From Methanopyrus sp. SNP6 (lineage in GTDB: Archaea > JAADCQ01 > Methanopyri > Methanopyrales > Methanopyraceae): a DNA stretch of 64,000 nucleotides. The stretch is taken from contig NZ_CP019436.1 in NCBI RefSeq assembly GCF_002201895.1, forward strand, positions 137,456 through 201,455. Direction: 5' to 3'. The notes under the pieces are model-generated. The model worked only from the letters and a program-made list of their open reading frames with translations. It did not search any database and was not told where the DNA came from. Of this stretch, positions 25,949-36,361 are shown piece by piece. Each line of letters opens with the position of its first letter. The stretch's first letter is position 1. A program made the translations under genes and the position numbers.

Positions 25949-28900
25949 ATGATACACTTGGCACCTTTCCTGATTCTCGTCGCCGTATCCTTAACCGTCC
26001 CGACCCCAGCGCATTCGCTAGACGTGGTGATATTCGGGAACGCCGCGAGGGGATCACCCGAAGGAATCCACGCAGTGGAGGAGCGTGTGAAGAAGGATCT
26101 GAACGTGGACGTCCGAATTCACGTACACAACGTACTCGTGAGCTGGTCCGACCAGAGCGCTCCGGTGGATTTTGACTCGTTAGCCAAGGATATCGAGCTC
26201 TCCGATATCGTCGTTCTGGACAACATGGGACCAATGCCTACGCCCTTCACGATGGAGTTGTCGAAGCGCGTCCTGGGCAAACCCGTCCCCTCGATGCAGG
26301 AGTTCCTCAGAGAACTCGCCGACAGAAAGCGGGTGGTGGCCTACGTAACGGGAGACCGACACGATTTCGTGATTTTAGGGCCCGGTTGTCGGCGCGTAGT
26401 CGACAACACCGCCGCAGTCGTTAATCTCGGTTTCCTGTTCAGGTTCTCCTCGGATCTGACACCGGCCGTAGAGTTCCTGGTGTGGCTCGCGAACCCGTCG
26501 GTACCGGCGGAGGACTTGCATCTTTCCGGGGTACGGATATCGTTCGTGGCCGTTTATGTACCGGGTCGAGGTTGGATTTTCCCGGAGACACCGGGAGAAG
26601 TTATCGAGGCGTCATACCACCGGTGGCTTCACGCGCTCGAAGGTCGGGATCGTATCACCGAGCCTCTCTGGACGGAGGTCCGCCTAGGCTCGATACCATC
26701 GTGGGTGAAAGCCATCAGGGAAATGTCTTCCAGGCTCTTCCAGTCCATAAAACTTCCGAAACGACGCACCGTAGTAGTGCTTGGTTACATCGATGCACTT
26801 TACAAGGGCGAGAAGGATCTCGTGGAGAAGCTCACAGATACAGTGTACCGTGAGGTTTCCCGTGAGTTCCGGGACGTGATGACGATAGCCGTTCTGTGTG
26901 ATGGGAACGTGGTCTCTCCGATCGAAGCTCTACTCGGGTTGAAAGACGCCGGGTACGACATCGCGGCCGTGGTCTCCCTGTGGGCATTCACGCTCGATTA
27001 CCCCAAGCCCGGTACCTGGGCGCTCGAGCGGATCGATGCCCCGGTCATCAAGGTGGTGTATCCGTTCTGGGCTAATTGGATGGACGAGCCGCAGCGCTAT
27101 TTGAACATGGACGAGGAAGATCCGGAATCCGGCCGCATCGGCGCGCTCTTCGAGTGGGGTTACCAGGTAATCGGAGGTCCCGAACCCGAGGGTGCTTTTT
27201 GGTTCAAGATGGTGGCGCTCAAGGAGCGCGATCGGATGAGGGTGTTCCCGCTGGAGGACATGATCGAAGATCTGGCCCGGACGGTAACCGGGTTCCTGAG
27301 GCTACGGTATCTGCCCGAGTCAAAGAAACGAGTGGCGTTCGTAGTGTACTGCTACCCGCCGGGACGTGGGTGTATCGGCGCCTCTTACCTGGACGTGTTC
27401 CGGTCCCTGGTGAGGATCTTCGAGGCGTTGGCGGAACGGGGCTACGACCTGGGCCCCGCGACCGCTTTATACCGGAAGCTGGTGGAGCTCCGGCGGGAGG
27501 ACCCGAAGGCTGCCGAGGAGATGGAGAAGCGTCTAGCACACGCTCTGATGGCGGCGTCCGACCTCGTACTGAAGAACGTGGGCCCGTGGGCGAGAGGTGA
27601 GCTCGCCGACATCGTTCAGCTGTACCGAGGTGGGCGGGCCGAGGCGAGCGTAGATTGGAACGGAAAGTCGATGAAGGTAATCGTCGATCGTGGTACGATC
27701 CGGTGGATCGACGTGGACGGGTCGTCGTACGTGCTAGGAACTGTGGGCGAAGATCAACTAGTCCCAGTGGAGACACTGGAGCGCTGGTACCGGGAGGACA
27801 TCGTGCGGAGGTTCGAATACTACCTATCGCTACTGATCGGCGACGATCCACAGACTGAGTGGGCTCGGAAGTCCCTCATGGAGTGGATGAGGGCCATCGA
27901 GGAGAAGTTCGGACCCCCTACGGACAACCGTGGGATCATGAGGTACGGTCCGTACTACGTCATCCCGGCCCTGCGACTGGGCAACGTGGCCGTTATACTG
28001 CAGCCGGTGCGCGGTTGGTCAGGAAGCCCAGAGTTGGTCTACCACTCCCCGGACCTGCCGCCGCAGTGGCAATACGTCGCCGCATACGAGTGGTTACGTA
28101 GAGTCTTCCACGCGGACGCCGTAGTCCACGTGGGTACGCATGGAACCTTGGAGTGGTTGCCGGGTCATCAGGTCGGTCTATTGGGTTTGGATTGGCCCCA
28201 TGTACTGCTACCCGATGTGCCCCATATCTACCTCTATATCGTCAGTAATCCCGGCGAGGCGATGGTCGCCAAGTACCGCTCCGGTCCGATCCTCATAACA
28301 CATCTACCACCGCCGTGGGGTTACTTCAAGGACCTAGGCAAGTATGGGGAACTGGAGCGCGAGCTCGCGAGGTACTTCCAGATGAAGAATTTCGGAGGAG
28401 ACCCCCGCGTGCTGGAGGAGCTGAAACGGCAGATCGTCGAGACGGCGGAGCGCCTGGGACTTCTGAAGGATGTCGTCAACATGGTCGCCGTGGGGAGGAA
28501 GGAACCACCGCCCGAGAACCCAAAGGAGTGGGCGATGAGCCACATTGAAGAGTTCATCGACAAACTCCACGACTTCCTATTGGACCTCGCGCTGAGGAAC
28601 GTCGCGTATGGATTGCACGTGTACGGCGGAGACGTAGACGAGGACGTGGCCGTAGAGCAGGCCGCGGCACTTGCGTCCTCACGAGTCGCTCCGGTGTTCG
28701 CGTACTATGCAGGGCTGATCGACTCCCCGGATCAGGCCGCGCTGAACCGATTGCAGTCCGACGCTCCGGACCTGTTCACGTGGTTCAAACGCGAGCTCAG
28801 GGGGTGCCTGAAGGAGATCCTCCGGGCCGTTCTGAGGGACAAGGGCTTGGCCTATCGGCTGGAGCGTTACGTGACGCTAAAAGACCGCGAGGATTACTAC

Positions 28901-31276
28901 GCAGAGTCCGACGACATAGAGGGACCGGGCAGGGAGGCTAAGCGCCTGTTCTGGCAGATATCGAACAAGTTAGTGATGGTGGCCCGAAGGGCGATCGAGT
29001 GGCACCTCCACGGCTGGCGAGACGATCCTGACCACGAGCACCTCCTCGCCGAGGCCGTGGTCGACCTGTACAGGATCTACGTGCACTACCGTGACTCGGG
29101 ACGTGTCGAGTTGGAGGAACTGCTCGCAGCCCTCGACGGCAGGTTCGTCCCTCCGGGGATGTTGGGCGAACCGATGTGGAATGCCAAGGTCCTGCCCACC
29201 GGGCGGGACGGCTACCCAATCGATCCCTCCAGTATTCCCACGCCGGAGGCTTGGGACGTCGCGCGCAAGCTCGTCGATCAGATGCTCGCGGACTACTACC
29301 TGAAGTACGGCAGGTGGCCCGAGGCTGTGGGCGTAGTCCTGTGGGGTGTTCACGAGCTCTGTACCGGAGGTCTAGGCATCGCGGAGGTTCTGTACCTGCT
29401 GGGCGTGAAACCCGTCTGGAACCCGGACTCCGGCCAGGTCATCGGGGTCGAGCTGATCCCGTTAGACGAGCTGAGGGTGAAGGTCGGTAACCGGTGGATC
29501 AACCGGCCAAGGATCGACGTGGTGGTGTGGGCCGCCTTACACATGGAAGATCCGCTGAAGCTGCTGACCGAGGCTTATTACTTGGTCTCTCATGTGGGCG
29601 AGCCTACCTATTATAACTACCGCAGGAAGCACTATCTGGAGCTGAAACCCAGACTGTTGGAAGAGCTCAATAAGAAGGGGTTCTCACCCGAAGAAGCCGA
29701 AGAGATGGCCGACGTGATCGCGTCTTCGGGGTTCTTCGCCCAACCACCCGGAGTCTACGCGGGCACCGGAGCTTGCGACATAGTGGAACACGCCTGGACC
29801 GACGTCGCGGGTACGGTCGGTCTCTTTGAGGACTCCGAGACAGCGCTGAAGAGCTTCGAGCGGAGATTCTGGGAGAAGTTCAGGGTGACCTGTGAGAACC
29901 GGATGGCGTACGTTTACACGGTTAAAGCTCGGATCCTGACGATCCGAGAGGGGAACAAGGTCAGGATCGTCGTGCTGAGAACCAGTACGGACCGCGTCTA
30001 CCACGCCATCCCATCGGTCGAGGCGTTCCGATACCTCATGTCCAAGGTCGACGTCGTCGTTCACAACGTCGTAAACACGTGGGGACTGATCGACACGGAC
30101 GATTTCTACGACTGGGTCGGTGGAATGACTCTGTACGCGATACACGCCTCGGGTCACGCTCCGGAATTGTACATCGGGAACGCCGTCGATCCGACCGCCG
30201 CGAGGATGCTAACGGGTTATCAGCAACTGGTAGGCGAGGTCTATACGAAGTTGCTCAGCGAATCCTGGTGGAAAGCCATGATAGAGCACGGTGACTACGG
30301 CTGGTCTAGGATCGCCAGGAGAATCGAGTTCCTGGCCGGTTGGGGGATTACGGTACCATCACTGCGTCCGTACCTGAATTCAGTGTACACCGAAGTGTTC
30401 AGGACACTGGTCCAACGTATCGGTCAGGTACCACCCAGGACCGAGTACGGGTGGGCGTCCGTCGTCGGTGCCGTCGCTTGGTTCGTAGAACTCGCCCGAA
30501 CGGGCGTGTGGAGGCCTAACTCGAAGACCTTAGCGCGTGCTGCGGAAGTCCTATTGGATACGATGGCCAAACACGGACCCGCGACGTGTCACCACACCAG
30601 CCCCAATCCCGCGTTAGTAGCGTACGCCGCACGGGTCCTATTAGATGCTGGTTACTCCAAATCTGAAGTTGAGCAGTTGGTATCCAAAGTCGTGAAGTGG
30701 TACGCCAAGCTGGACAGTCCGAATATCGCTCGCGAGATCGAACGATTGGTGAAAGAAGTGACTGCCGCTGTCGCTACCAGGTCGCATCCCACAGAATCCA
30801 TCCGGTCAACCTCGGGGACCGCACCGTCGTCTACCAGCCCTTCGGTACATCCGGTATCACAGTTTTCGGCTACGTCGGCGGTTGTCTCGTCTTCGATACG
30901 TCACAAACTTGGTGTGCCAGGAAGAAAGAGCGGAGTTCAAACGGTGGTGGGGCTCATCGGAGCGCTGCTCAAGAGCTCGGTCCGGGGAGCCACTGGAGCC
31001 TCGACGATTTCAGGTTCGGTCGCCGGTTCCACGAAGTCCGCGCACCGAGCGATCAACCGTACAGCGGCGACCGAGTCTAAGGTGCAACCTGAGAATGCCT
31101 CCCGGACGTTCGTCAGGACTTCTCAACCCTCTTCGGGTCCGAAGGTCATCTGGGAGTGGGTCATCGCCCTGCTTCTGACTCTACTGTTCATCTTGGTGTG
31201 GAGGATTCAACCGGCGGGTCCTAGGCCGCGAGCTACGTGGGCTACACCAACAACCGTTCCGCCAGTCGCCGCGTGA
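25949..31276 (+). CDS. Exported, membrane-anchored CobN/BchH-like chelatase subunit
   Basis: A 1775-residue protein of the CobN/ChlH/BchH family. The family motif HVGTHGTLEWLPG lies near residue 730, and WLHGWRDD-like and GTGACDIVEHAWTDVAG segments also fit. It differs from cytoplasmic CobN by an N-terminal signal peptide (LAPFLILVAVSLTVPTPAHS), a Ser/Thr-rich stalk (about residues 1610-1730) and a C-terminal span (WEWVIALLLTLLFILVW). The catalytic mass should lie outside the membrane. Classical CobN inserts cobalt using CobS/CobT ATPases, which an extracellular protein could not use. It may bind or scavenge tetrapyrrole or metal instead. Confidence 0.8.
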   Translation: MIHLAPFLILVAVSLTVPTPAHSLDVVIFGNAARGSPEGIHAVEERVKKDLNVDVRIHVHNVLVSWSDQSAPVDFDSLAKDIELSDIVVLDNMGPMPTPFTMELSKRVLGKPVPSMQEFLRELADRKRVVAYVTGDRHDFVILGPGCRRVVDNTAAVVNLGFLFRFSSDLTPAVEFLVWLANPSVPAEDLHLSGVRISFVAVYVPGRGWIFPETPGEVIEASYHRWLHALEGRDRITEPLWTEVRLGSIPSWVKAIREMSSRLFQSIKLPKRRTVVVLGYIDALYKGEKDLVEKLTDTVYREVSREFRDVMTIAVLCDGNVVSPIEALLGLKDAGYDIAAVVSLWAFTLDYPKPGTWALERIDAPVIKVVYPFWANWMDEPQRYLNMDEEDPESGRIGALFEWGYQVIGGPEPEGAFWFKMVALKERDRMRVFPLEDMIEDLARTVTGFLRLRYLPESKKRVAFVVYCYPPGRGCIGASYLDVFRSLVRIFEALAERGYDLGPATALYRKLVELRREDPKAAEEMEKRLAHALMAASDLVLKNVGPWARGELADIVQLYRGGRAEASVDWNGKSMKVIVDRGTIRWIDVDGSSYVLGTVGEDQLVPVETLERWYREDIVRRFEYYLSLLIGDDPQTEWARKSLMEWMRAIEEKFGPPTDNRGIMRYGPYYVIPALRLGNVAVILQPVRGWSGSPELVYHSPDLPPQWQYVAAYEWLRRVFHADAVVHVGTHGTLEWLPGHQVGLLGLDWPHVLLPDVPHIYLYIVSNPGEAMVAKYRSGPILITHLPPPWGYFKDLGKYGELERELARYFQMKNFGGDPRVLEELKRQIVETAERLGLLKDVVNMVAVGRKEPPPENPKEWAMSHIEEFIDKLHDFLLDLALRNVAYGLHVYGGDVDEDVAVEQAAALASSRVAPVFAYYAGLIDSPDQAALNRLQSDAPDLFTWFKRELRGCLKEILRAVLRDKGLAYRLERYVTLKDREDYYAESDDIEGPGREAKRLFWQISNKLVMVARRAIEWHLHGWRDDPDHEHLLAEAVVDLYRIYVHYRDSGRVELEELLAALDGRFVPPGMLGEPMWNAKVLPTGRDGYPIDPSSIPTPEAWDVARKLVDQMLADYYLKYGRWPEAVGVVLWGVHELCTGGLGIAEVLYLLGVKPVWNPDSGQVIGVELIPLDELRVKVGNRWINRPRIDVVVWAALHMEDPLKLLTEAYYLVSHVGEPTYYNYRRKHYLELKPRLLEELNKKGFSPEEAEEMADVIASSGFFAQPPGVYAGTGACDIVEHAWTDVAGTVGLFEDSETALKSFERRFWEKFRVTCENRMAYVYTVKARILTIREGNKVRIVVLRTSTDRVYHAIPSVEAFRYLMSKVDVVVHNVVNTWGLIDTDDFYDWVGGMTLYAIHASGHAPELYIGNAVDPTAARMLTGYQQLVGEVYTKLLSESWWKAMIEHGDYGWSRIARRIEFLAGWGITVPSLRPYLNSVYTEVFRTLVQRIGQVPPRTEYGWASVVGAVAWFVELARTGVWRPNSKTLARAAEVLLDTMAKHGPATCHHTSPNPALVAYAARVLLDAGYSKSEVEQLVSKVVKWYAKLDSPNIAREIERLVKEVTAAVATRSHPTESIRSTSGTAPSSTSPSVHPVSQFSATSAVVSSSIRHKLGVPGRKSGVQTVVGLIGALLKSSVRGATGASTISGSVAGSTKSAHRAINRTAATESKVQPENASRTFVRTSQPSSGPKVIWEWVIALLLTLLFILVWRIQPAGPRPRATWATPTTVPPVAA

Positions 31277-32561
31277 CTTCGCGGATCTCGGACTCCGGTA
31301 CCACGACGCTCACCGCTACGACCCCATGTGCGCTGCCCAACAAGTCGAACTCCTCGCAAGCTGCCAGGAACTCGGACACGTCCCGGGCCGACATTCCTTC
31401 GCCTATCACCGTGACCAATCCCACGTCCTTGTCGACTTCCCAATCGTAGTCCAGGCCGTTCAGAGCTTCCTCCGCGCTCTTCAAGTTTGTCTCCTCCACC
31501 AGGAGGTTGATGTAGGGCTCCGAGACCGTCGTGAATACCGCAAGGAGGTTCACGCCGGCGTTCCCCAGCGCGGAGGTCACCCTACCCACCACTCCGGGCT
31601 CGTCCACCATCTTGGCACCGCTCACCCTGATCAGCGCGACGTCGTCCCTGGACGCAACTACCTTAGGACCGGGCTCCGTACTATCGGATATCACGGTCCC
31701 TATCTCCCCGGTGAACGAGTTCCCAATGAGAACCGTCACTCCGAGGTTCTTAGCAGCCTCCACGGCCTTGGGATGGAGGACTTCCGCCCCTGAGGCGCCC
31801 GCCATCACAGCTTCCTCGTACGACAGTCGCTCGACGACCTCTGCGTCCACCAGTTCCGGGTCGGCGGTCATGATGCCGTCGACGTCCGTCCATATTACTG
31901 ACCGCGATCCCAACACCCCGGCCAGAACGGTGGCCGTGTAGTCGGAGCCCCCTCGTCCCAGCGTGGTCACGTGGCCACGATCGGACCTCCCGATGAACCC
32001 CGTGATGACTGGAACGCGGCCCGAGCGGAGGTCTCGTAGGAGTCTCGAACGCGTTCCGTCCCATCTAATGATATCCGCGTTTCCTGGGTCGTCGGTGGTG
32101 ACCAGCCCCACGTCCCAAGCGTCGTACGCCACCGCCTTGATACCCAGCTCCCTCAGGTACGCCGCTACGATGCGGGCGGACGCGCGCTCTCCGAGTGACA
32201 GAACCAAGTCGCGGAGGCGCTCTTCGGGTCTACCCAGTTGCTCGAGAACCGTGACGACACTGTGTAGGAGGGACTCCATATCTTTCAGGAACGATTCTAC
32301 TTCCTCGTGTCGCTGTTCCAGGTGTTCCGCGATGAACTCCCTGTGACGCTCTAGTATGGGAGTCGGATCGGCGGAACCCTCGGCGGCACGTCGAACGAAG
32401 TCCTCCAGTGCATCCGTGACACCGGCTAGGGCCGAGACCACGATAACATGACCGGAAGCCGCGGAAGCCTCGAGGGTCCGAAGTCCCTCCTCAGAGGATA
32501 CCGAAGTTCCTCCGAACTTGTGAACCTCCAAGATCGGTCCCCTCTTCGTTATGAGACTCAT
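31242..32561 (-). CDS. Aspartokinase
   Basis: A 439-residue kinase that phosphorylates aspartate, the first step to lysine, threonine and methionine. The N-terminal KFGGTSVSSEEG and the later GRGGSDYTATVLAGVLGS bind substrates. Two C-terminal ACT domains (VALIRVSGAKMVDEPGVVGR, VGLVTVIGEGMS) allow feedback control. I set the start at ATG 32561 because the longer frame runs into the tRNA-Ser gene. The 3' end overlaps the CobN-like gene convergently. Confidence 0.92.
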   Translation of the reverse strand: MSLITKRGPILEVHKFGGTSVSSEEGLRTLEASAASGHVIVVSALAGVTDALEDFVRRAAEGSADPTPILERHREFIAEHLEQRHEEVESFLKDMESLLHSVVTVLEQLGRPEERLRDLVLSLGERASARIVAAYLRELGIKAVAYDAWDVGLVTTDDPGNADIIRWDGTRSRLLRDLRSGRVPVITGFIGRSDRGHVTTLGRGGSDYTATVLAGVLGSRSVIWTDVDGIMTADPELVDAEVVERLSYEEAVMAGASGAEVLHPKAVEAAKNLGVTVLIGNSFTGEIGTVISDSTEPGPKVVASRDDVALIRVSGAKMVDEPGVVGRVTSALGNAGVNLLAVFTTVSEPYINLLVEETNLKSAEEALNGLDYDWEVDKDVGLVTVIGEGMSARDVSEFLAACEEFDLLGSAHGVVAVSVVVPESEIREVTRRLAERLLV

Positions 32562-32574
32562 AACGATTCCGTGT

Positions 32575-32666
32575 TGGCGCCGGGGCCGGGATTTGAACCC
32601 GGGCGGCCCGTTACGGGCCACGGGATCTCCAATCCCGCGCCTTGGACCGGGCTCGGCCGCCCCGGC
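32575..32666 (-). tRNA. tRNA-Ser (GGA anticodon), C8-type
   Basis: The acceptor stem is GCCGGGG with CCCCGGC, discriminator G, and an encoded CCA at the 3' end. The anticodon loop TTGGAGA gives GGA for serine, and a long variable arm (TGGCCCGTAACGGGCCG) marks a class II tRNA. The T-arm is CCGGG-TTCAAAT-CCCGG. Position 8 is C (base 32659), not the universal U8. M. kandleri edits C8 to U8 in most of its tRNAs, so this gene needs that editing. Confidence 0.93.
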
Positions 32667-32693
32667 GCTTCCAGGCGGCATAAAACCGTTGTC

Positions 32694-32703
32694 TGAATAA
32701 AGT
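32694..32703 (-). promoter_or_regulatory. TATA box of tRNA-Ser
   Basis: On the minus strand AACTTTATTC lies about 28-37 bases before the mature tRNA 5' end, next to the stop of the PIN-ATPase gene. Confidence 0.45.
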
Positions 32704-34605
32704 TTACGGTACAGTCTGGGCCCGGACCTTCATCCCCTTGTGGAGGGCCTCCTCCAGCCGCTGTCCGACCGATGTATCCTTGTTCACCCTGACTTCACCG
32801 CTAGAGCCCACCGTGGCCGTAAACACGTACTCGTCTCCCACGAACACCTTCACAGGACGTCCTGAGAACCTGCCCCCCAGCTGCAGCCTGATGTATTCGC
32901 CGTCGTCGACGACGCGCATGGGGAACCGCTCTCCTGACTCCACCTCGATTACCTCTCCCTTCCCTTCGGGAACCGGAGAACCAGTCGGCTGCGATCGTTC
33001 ACCTCGCCGCTCCTCCAGCGGCTTAACGGTTATCTTCAGCCCCGTGCGGTGCTCGATTTGCTCGACATTCCTGCCTTTCTTGCCTATCACCATAGGAACC
33101 ATGTGCTCTGGGACGTAGACCGTGGCCTGTGAGCCCTTCACCTCGACGTCCACCGGGGCACGGCCGCCTATGAAGCGGCGAACTTCCCGTTCCACGACTT
33201 CGGCCGCGAGTCGTTCTGATGCCGTCTCCTGCTCTTCCTCTCCCTTAACGGGGACGACGAAGACTTCCTCTCCGTAGGTATAGATCTCGTACTCTAGCTC
33301 TCCAGTCTCGAAGTCCCGAATCTCCACAACGGGACGCGCTAGGTCCTCCTCCGTCATCCCGGTGGGGACCTTCACGGTCAGTGACACGTCGTACACCTTC
33401 TTGATCTCACCGTCTTCGATGAAGATGACCGTGTCCACGATCTGCGGGATGACACCCAACTCCACCCTACCTATGAGCCGCTGGATCGCGTCGATGGGTC
33501 TGGTGGCGTGAACCACTCCAACCATCCCGACGCCGGCTAGCCTCATGTCCGCGAAGACCTCGAAGTCCTTAGTCTTCCGGACCTCGTCGTAGATTGTGTA
33601 GTCCGGACGTACCAGGAGAAGTATGTCCGCGGTCTTCTCCATGTCGCCGTCCAGTGGTGCGTACTGGGTTATTTCGTCACCGACCTGCAGATCACGCGGG
33701 CTCTCCATAGTCTTGACGATCTTGCCCTGTTCGGCGTAGAACTCGGCAAGCGCCGCGCAGAACGTCGACTTACCGGACCCTGGCGGACCGGCCACCAGGA
33801 TACCCTCAGCACGCTCTCTTAGTCGTTCCTTCAACTTCTCGGATAGGTCGTAGTCGTCGAGACTCACCTTGACGACCGGCCGGACGGCAGTGATCTCCCA
33901 TCCTTCAGAGAACGGAGGTCGAGCTATCGAGATCCGGAGGTCGCGTAGCTGCACCACGGTCGCTCCACTTCGGTCGATCTCCACGAAGCTTTCCTCGTCC
34001 GTATACGCCTTCTCGATGACCTCTCTAGCCCATTTCTCCATCTCCTCACGAGTACACGGCTCCGGGCGGAGCTCTATCAGCTTCCACTCTCCGGGTCGTC
34101 CCACCTTCGCCTTCGGGGGCACGTTCTCCTTTAGGTGGAGTGACATCGCGTTCTCAGGCATCATCCGCTCGATCTCGGTCTCACCCGCACGGGTTATGGG
34201 CTCGAAATACACTACCTCGAGGCCCTCGGCTTTCGCTACCTCCGCCTGGACCTTGTCGCTGGTGATGAGCGTCGCGTTGTACTCCCTCGCCACCTCACGG
34301 ATCATGGCATCGATCTCACCGCTCCGTGCGAGCCTGATCTCCTCGAGACCCGGCCGTTCGCCCGCGAACTCGATCTCGATGATTCCCTCCTCGGCGAGTC
34401 GCTGGAGCTCCTGCAGTTCTTGAAGTCCAGCGAATCCCGTCTCCCTACCGCGGTTGGCCTGGTACTCCAGTTCCGAGAGAACAGCACGTGGGATGACCAC
34501 GATCTTGCCCTCGAGGTAACCTTCCTCGGCGAGGCGGGATATCCTACCGTCGATCACCACGCTGGTGTCCGGAACGATGTACTCCGTCTCGATCTCTACA
34601 TCCAT
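32704..34605 (-). CDS. PIN-ATPase-KH protein (PINA family)
   Basis: A conserved archaeal protein of about 633 residues (COG1855-type). An N-terminal PIN domain (YIVPDTSVVIDGRISRL with acidic residues, and a later GEIDAMIREVA) is followed by a PilT/VirB11-like ATPase. Walker A is GPPGSGKST, then come ETM-like and HATRPIDAI motifs. A C-terminal KH domain (MVPMVIGKKGRNVEQIE) ends the conserved part. The Sulfolobus relative PINA is a hexameric ATPase linked to Holliday-junction processing. ATG 34605 is chosen because the TATA box at 34668-34677 would place transcription start near 34646, downstream of GTG 34662. Confidence 0.88.
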   Translation of the reverse strand: MDVEIETEYIVPDTSVVIDGRISRLAEEGYLEGKIVVIPRAVLSELEYQANRGRETGFAGLQELQELQRLAEEGIIEIEFAGERPGLEEIRLARSGEIDAMIREVAREYNATLITSDKVQAEVAKAEGLEVVYFEPITRAGETEIERMMPENAMSLHLKENVPPKAKVGRPGEWKLIELRPEPCTREEMEKWAREVIEKAYTDEESFVEIDRSGATVVQLRDLRISIARPPFSEGWEITAVRPVVKVSLDDYDLSEKLKERLRERAEGILVAGPPGSGKSTFCAALAEFYAEQGKIVKTMESPRDLQVGDEITQYAPLDGDMEKTADILLLVRPDYTIYDEVRKTKDFEVFADMRLAGVGMVGVVHATRPIDAIQRLIGRVELGVIPQIVDTVIFIEDGEIKKVYDVSLTVKVPTGMTEEDLARPVVEIRDFETGELEYEIYTYGEEVFVVPVKGEEEQETASERLAAEVVEREVRRFIGGRAPVDVEVKGSQATVYVPEHMVPMVIGKKGRNVEQIEHRTGLKITVKPLEERRGERSQPTGSPVPEGKGEVIEVESGERFPMRVVDDGEYIRLQLGGRFSGRPVKVFVGDEYVFTATVGSSGEVRVNKDTSVGQRLEEALHKGMKVRAQTVP

Positions 34606-34667
34606 GGATCCCACACCTTCCCACGTGTAGCGTTCACCGACTTCGTCCTCTCCCGTAAGCACCTCAT

Positions 34668-34677
34668 CAATATATTA
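34668..34677 (-). promoter_or_regulatory. TATA box of the PIN-ATPase gene
   Basis: AATATATT on the minus strand overlaps the hisI stop codon. Its spacing supports the ATG 34605 start. Confidence 0.55.
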
Positions 34678-35100
34678 ACGGTACACCTCGTCCGGGCTGA
34701 AAACTCTATCCATCACGACCTCGAACGATCCATCCCGAGTAACGCGTCGGTAGAAACAGGACCTATAACCGGTGTGGCAAGCCCCACCTTCCTGCTCTAC
34801 CACGTACAGGACTGCGTCTTTGTCACAGTCCACGCGGACTTCGACTACTCGTTGCACGTGACCCGACTCTTCCCCTTTCTTCCATACTTCGCGCCGACTC
34901 GTGCTCCAGTAGTGAGCGTAACCTGTCGTGAGCGTCCGGTATACCGCCTCCTCGTTCGCGAACGCCGTCATCAACACATCGCCATTCTCGGCGTCCTGGG
35001 TGATCGCGATCACCAATGGCTCCCCGCCGATCTCGATCCGGTAGTTCAGGGAGGACGTGACCTTCCGCGCGGTCTCGGGATCCAGTGGTACGTGATTCAT
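34675..35100 (-). CDS. hisI: Phosphoribosyl-AMP cyclohydrolase
   Basis: A 141-residue HisI that opens the purine ring of PR-AMP in histidine synthesis. Zinc-binding cysteines are in [10 protein letters not shown] and [14 protein letters not shown], and the conserved [19 protein letters not shown] is present. It is separate from HisE, as usual in archaea. It overlaps the hisS stop by 4 bases; the pair forms an operon. Confidence 0.94.
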   Translation of the reverse strand: MNHVPLDPETARKVTSSLNYRIEIGGEPLVIAITQDAENGDVLMTAFANEEAVYRTLTTGYAHYWSTSRREVWKKGEESGHVQRVVEVRVDCDKDAVLYVVEQEGGACHTGYRSCFYRRVTRDGSFEVVMDRVFSPDEVYR

Positions 35101-36347
35101 ACTTCAGCCGCCCTCTCGAGTTTATCCAGCGGAACCTCCTCCTGAACCCCTGTTCTCAGGTTCTTCACCGACACGTATCCTTCCTTCAGTTCCCGCTCCC
35201 CTACGATCACGGCGTAGTTGTACTCGAGTGAGTCCGCCAGTGATAGCGCCTTGCGTATGTGCTTTCCTGAAACCTCCACGTTCACTACCCACCCGAGCTC
35301 GCGCAGCTTCGCGGCTATCTCCCAGATCTTGCCCGACCTCACGAGTGGTATCAATAGGGCTCGAGTTTCCTCCACTCCGTTCGGAATTCGATCGTACAGC
35401 TCGGCTGCGAGGAGGAGCCTGTCGAAACCTATGGCCATGCCGACGGCCGGAACATCGGGTCCTCCGAGCTCCTTTACCAAGTCGTCGTAGCGGCCGCCAC
35501 CGGCGCATTGGGATCCTCCACCGAGCTCCGGCACATGTATCTCGAACACCATACCGGTGTAGTAATCCAATCCTCTCGCGACGGAGAAATCGAGTTCGTG
35601 GTCGACCCCAGCTTCCCGGAGCGCGTCCGAGATTTCCATGAGGTTCTCCAAGGCCCGCTCGGCGCGTTCTTTCCCACTAACGGTCTCCTCTACCTCGGAC
35701 TCCGATCGTGCCGTTACTACCGCTAGGACCGTCTCGGCCGGTTCGGCCGGTAGCAACGTCCTCACTTCATCCAGTTCGCCCTTGTCGACGAGGTGCGCGA
35801 CCTTGTTCTGTACGTCTTCACCTATCCCGTACTCCTCGAGCAATCCCCGGAGTATTCCCAAGTGTCCCAGGCGGACTTCGAAGGTACCGGAAGGCAGGAT
35901 ACCGTCGAAGATGCGGTAGGTCAGCTCGATCACCTCGACGTCCGCCTCCGGGCGGTCCGAGCCGAGTATCTCCACGCCGGCCTGCCAGAACTCACGCCAA
36001 CGTCCACGCTGCGGCTGCTCGTACCGGAAACAGTTCACGATGTACGCCAACTTGAGAGGGTGAGGTCGCGTCTTCAGTTCCGTATTGTAAAACCGGACGA
36101 CGGGCGCCGTCATCTCCGGCCTGAGCGCCAGCTTCCTCCCCTTCTTGTCTTCGAACACGTACATCTCCTCCAGTATCTCCTCACCTGATTTCTCCTCGAA
36201 TAGCTTCGCGTGCTCGAAAGTAGGGGTGAGGATTTCCTCGTACCCGTAAGAACGGAACACGTCCAGCAGGTACCGCTCCAGCCACCTGCGTGCCCTCATC
36301 TCCTCCGGAGTGAAGTCGCGGGTTCCTTTGGGTCGCTCTACCTTCAT
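35097..36347 (-). CDS. hisS: Histidyl-tRNA synthetase
   Basis: A class II synthetase of 416 residues. Motif 1 is in [11 protein letters not shown] and the following helix; motif 2 is [20 protein letters not shown]. The histidine-specific segments are [16 protein letters not shown] and GGGRYDDL, and [12 protein letters not shown] is motif 3. A C-terminal anticodon-binding domain follows. ATG 36347 follows GGGGGT by 6 bases; the upstream ATG 36362 is less likely. Linked to hisI. Confidence 0.95.
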   Translation of the reverse strand: MKVERPKGTRDFTPEEMRARRWLERYLLDVFRSYGYEEILTPTFEHAKLFEEKSGEEILEEMYVFEDKKGRKLALRPEMTAPVVRFYNTELKTRPHPLKLAYIVNCFRYEQPQRGRWREFWQAGVEILGSDRPEADVEVIELTYRIFDGILPSGTFEVRLGHLGILRGLLEEYGIGEDVQNKVAHLVDKGELDEVRTLLPAEPAETVLAVVTARSESEVEETVSGKERAERALENLMEISDALREAGVDHELDFSVARGLDYYTGMVFEIHVPELGGGSQCAGGGRYDDLVKELGGPDVPAVGMAIGFDRLLLAAELYDRIPNGVEETRALLIPLVRSGKIWEIAAKLRELGWVVNVEVSGKHIRKALSLADSLEYNYAVIVGERELKEGYVSVKNLRTGVQEEVPLDKLERAAEV

Positions 36348-36361
36348 CAGCGTAACCCCCA

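Noticed and set aside
30780-31140. In the C-terminal linker of the CobN-like gene another frame looks protein-like (NLGDRTVVYQPFGTSG, WSLDDFRFGRRFHEV), suggesting a frameshifted domain.
   Set aside because: The zero frame gives a Ser/Thr-rich stalk leading straight into a membrane span, normal for surface proteins, and no single alternative frame covers the region.
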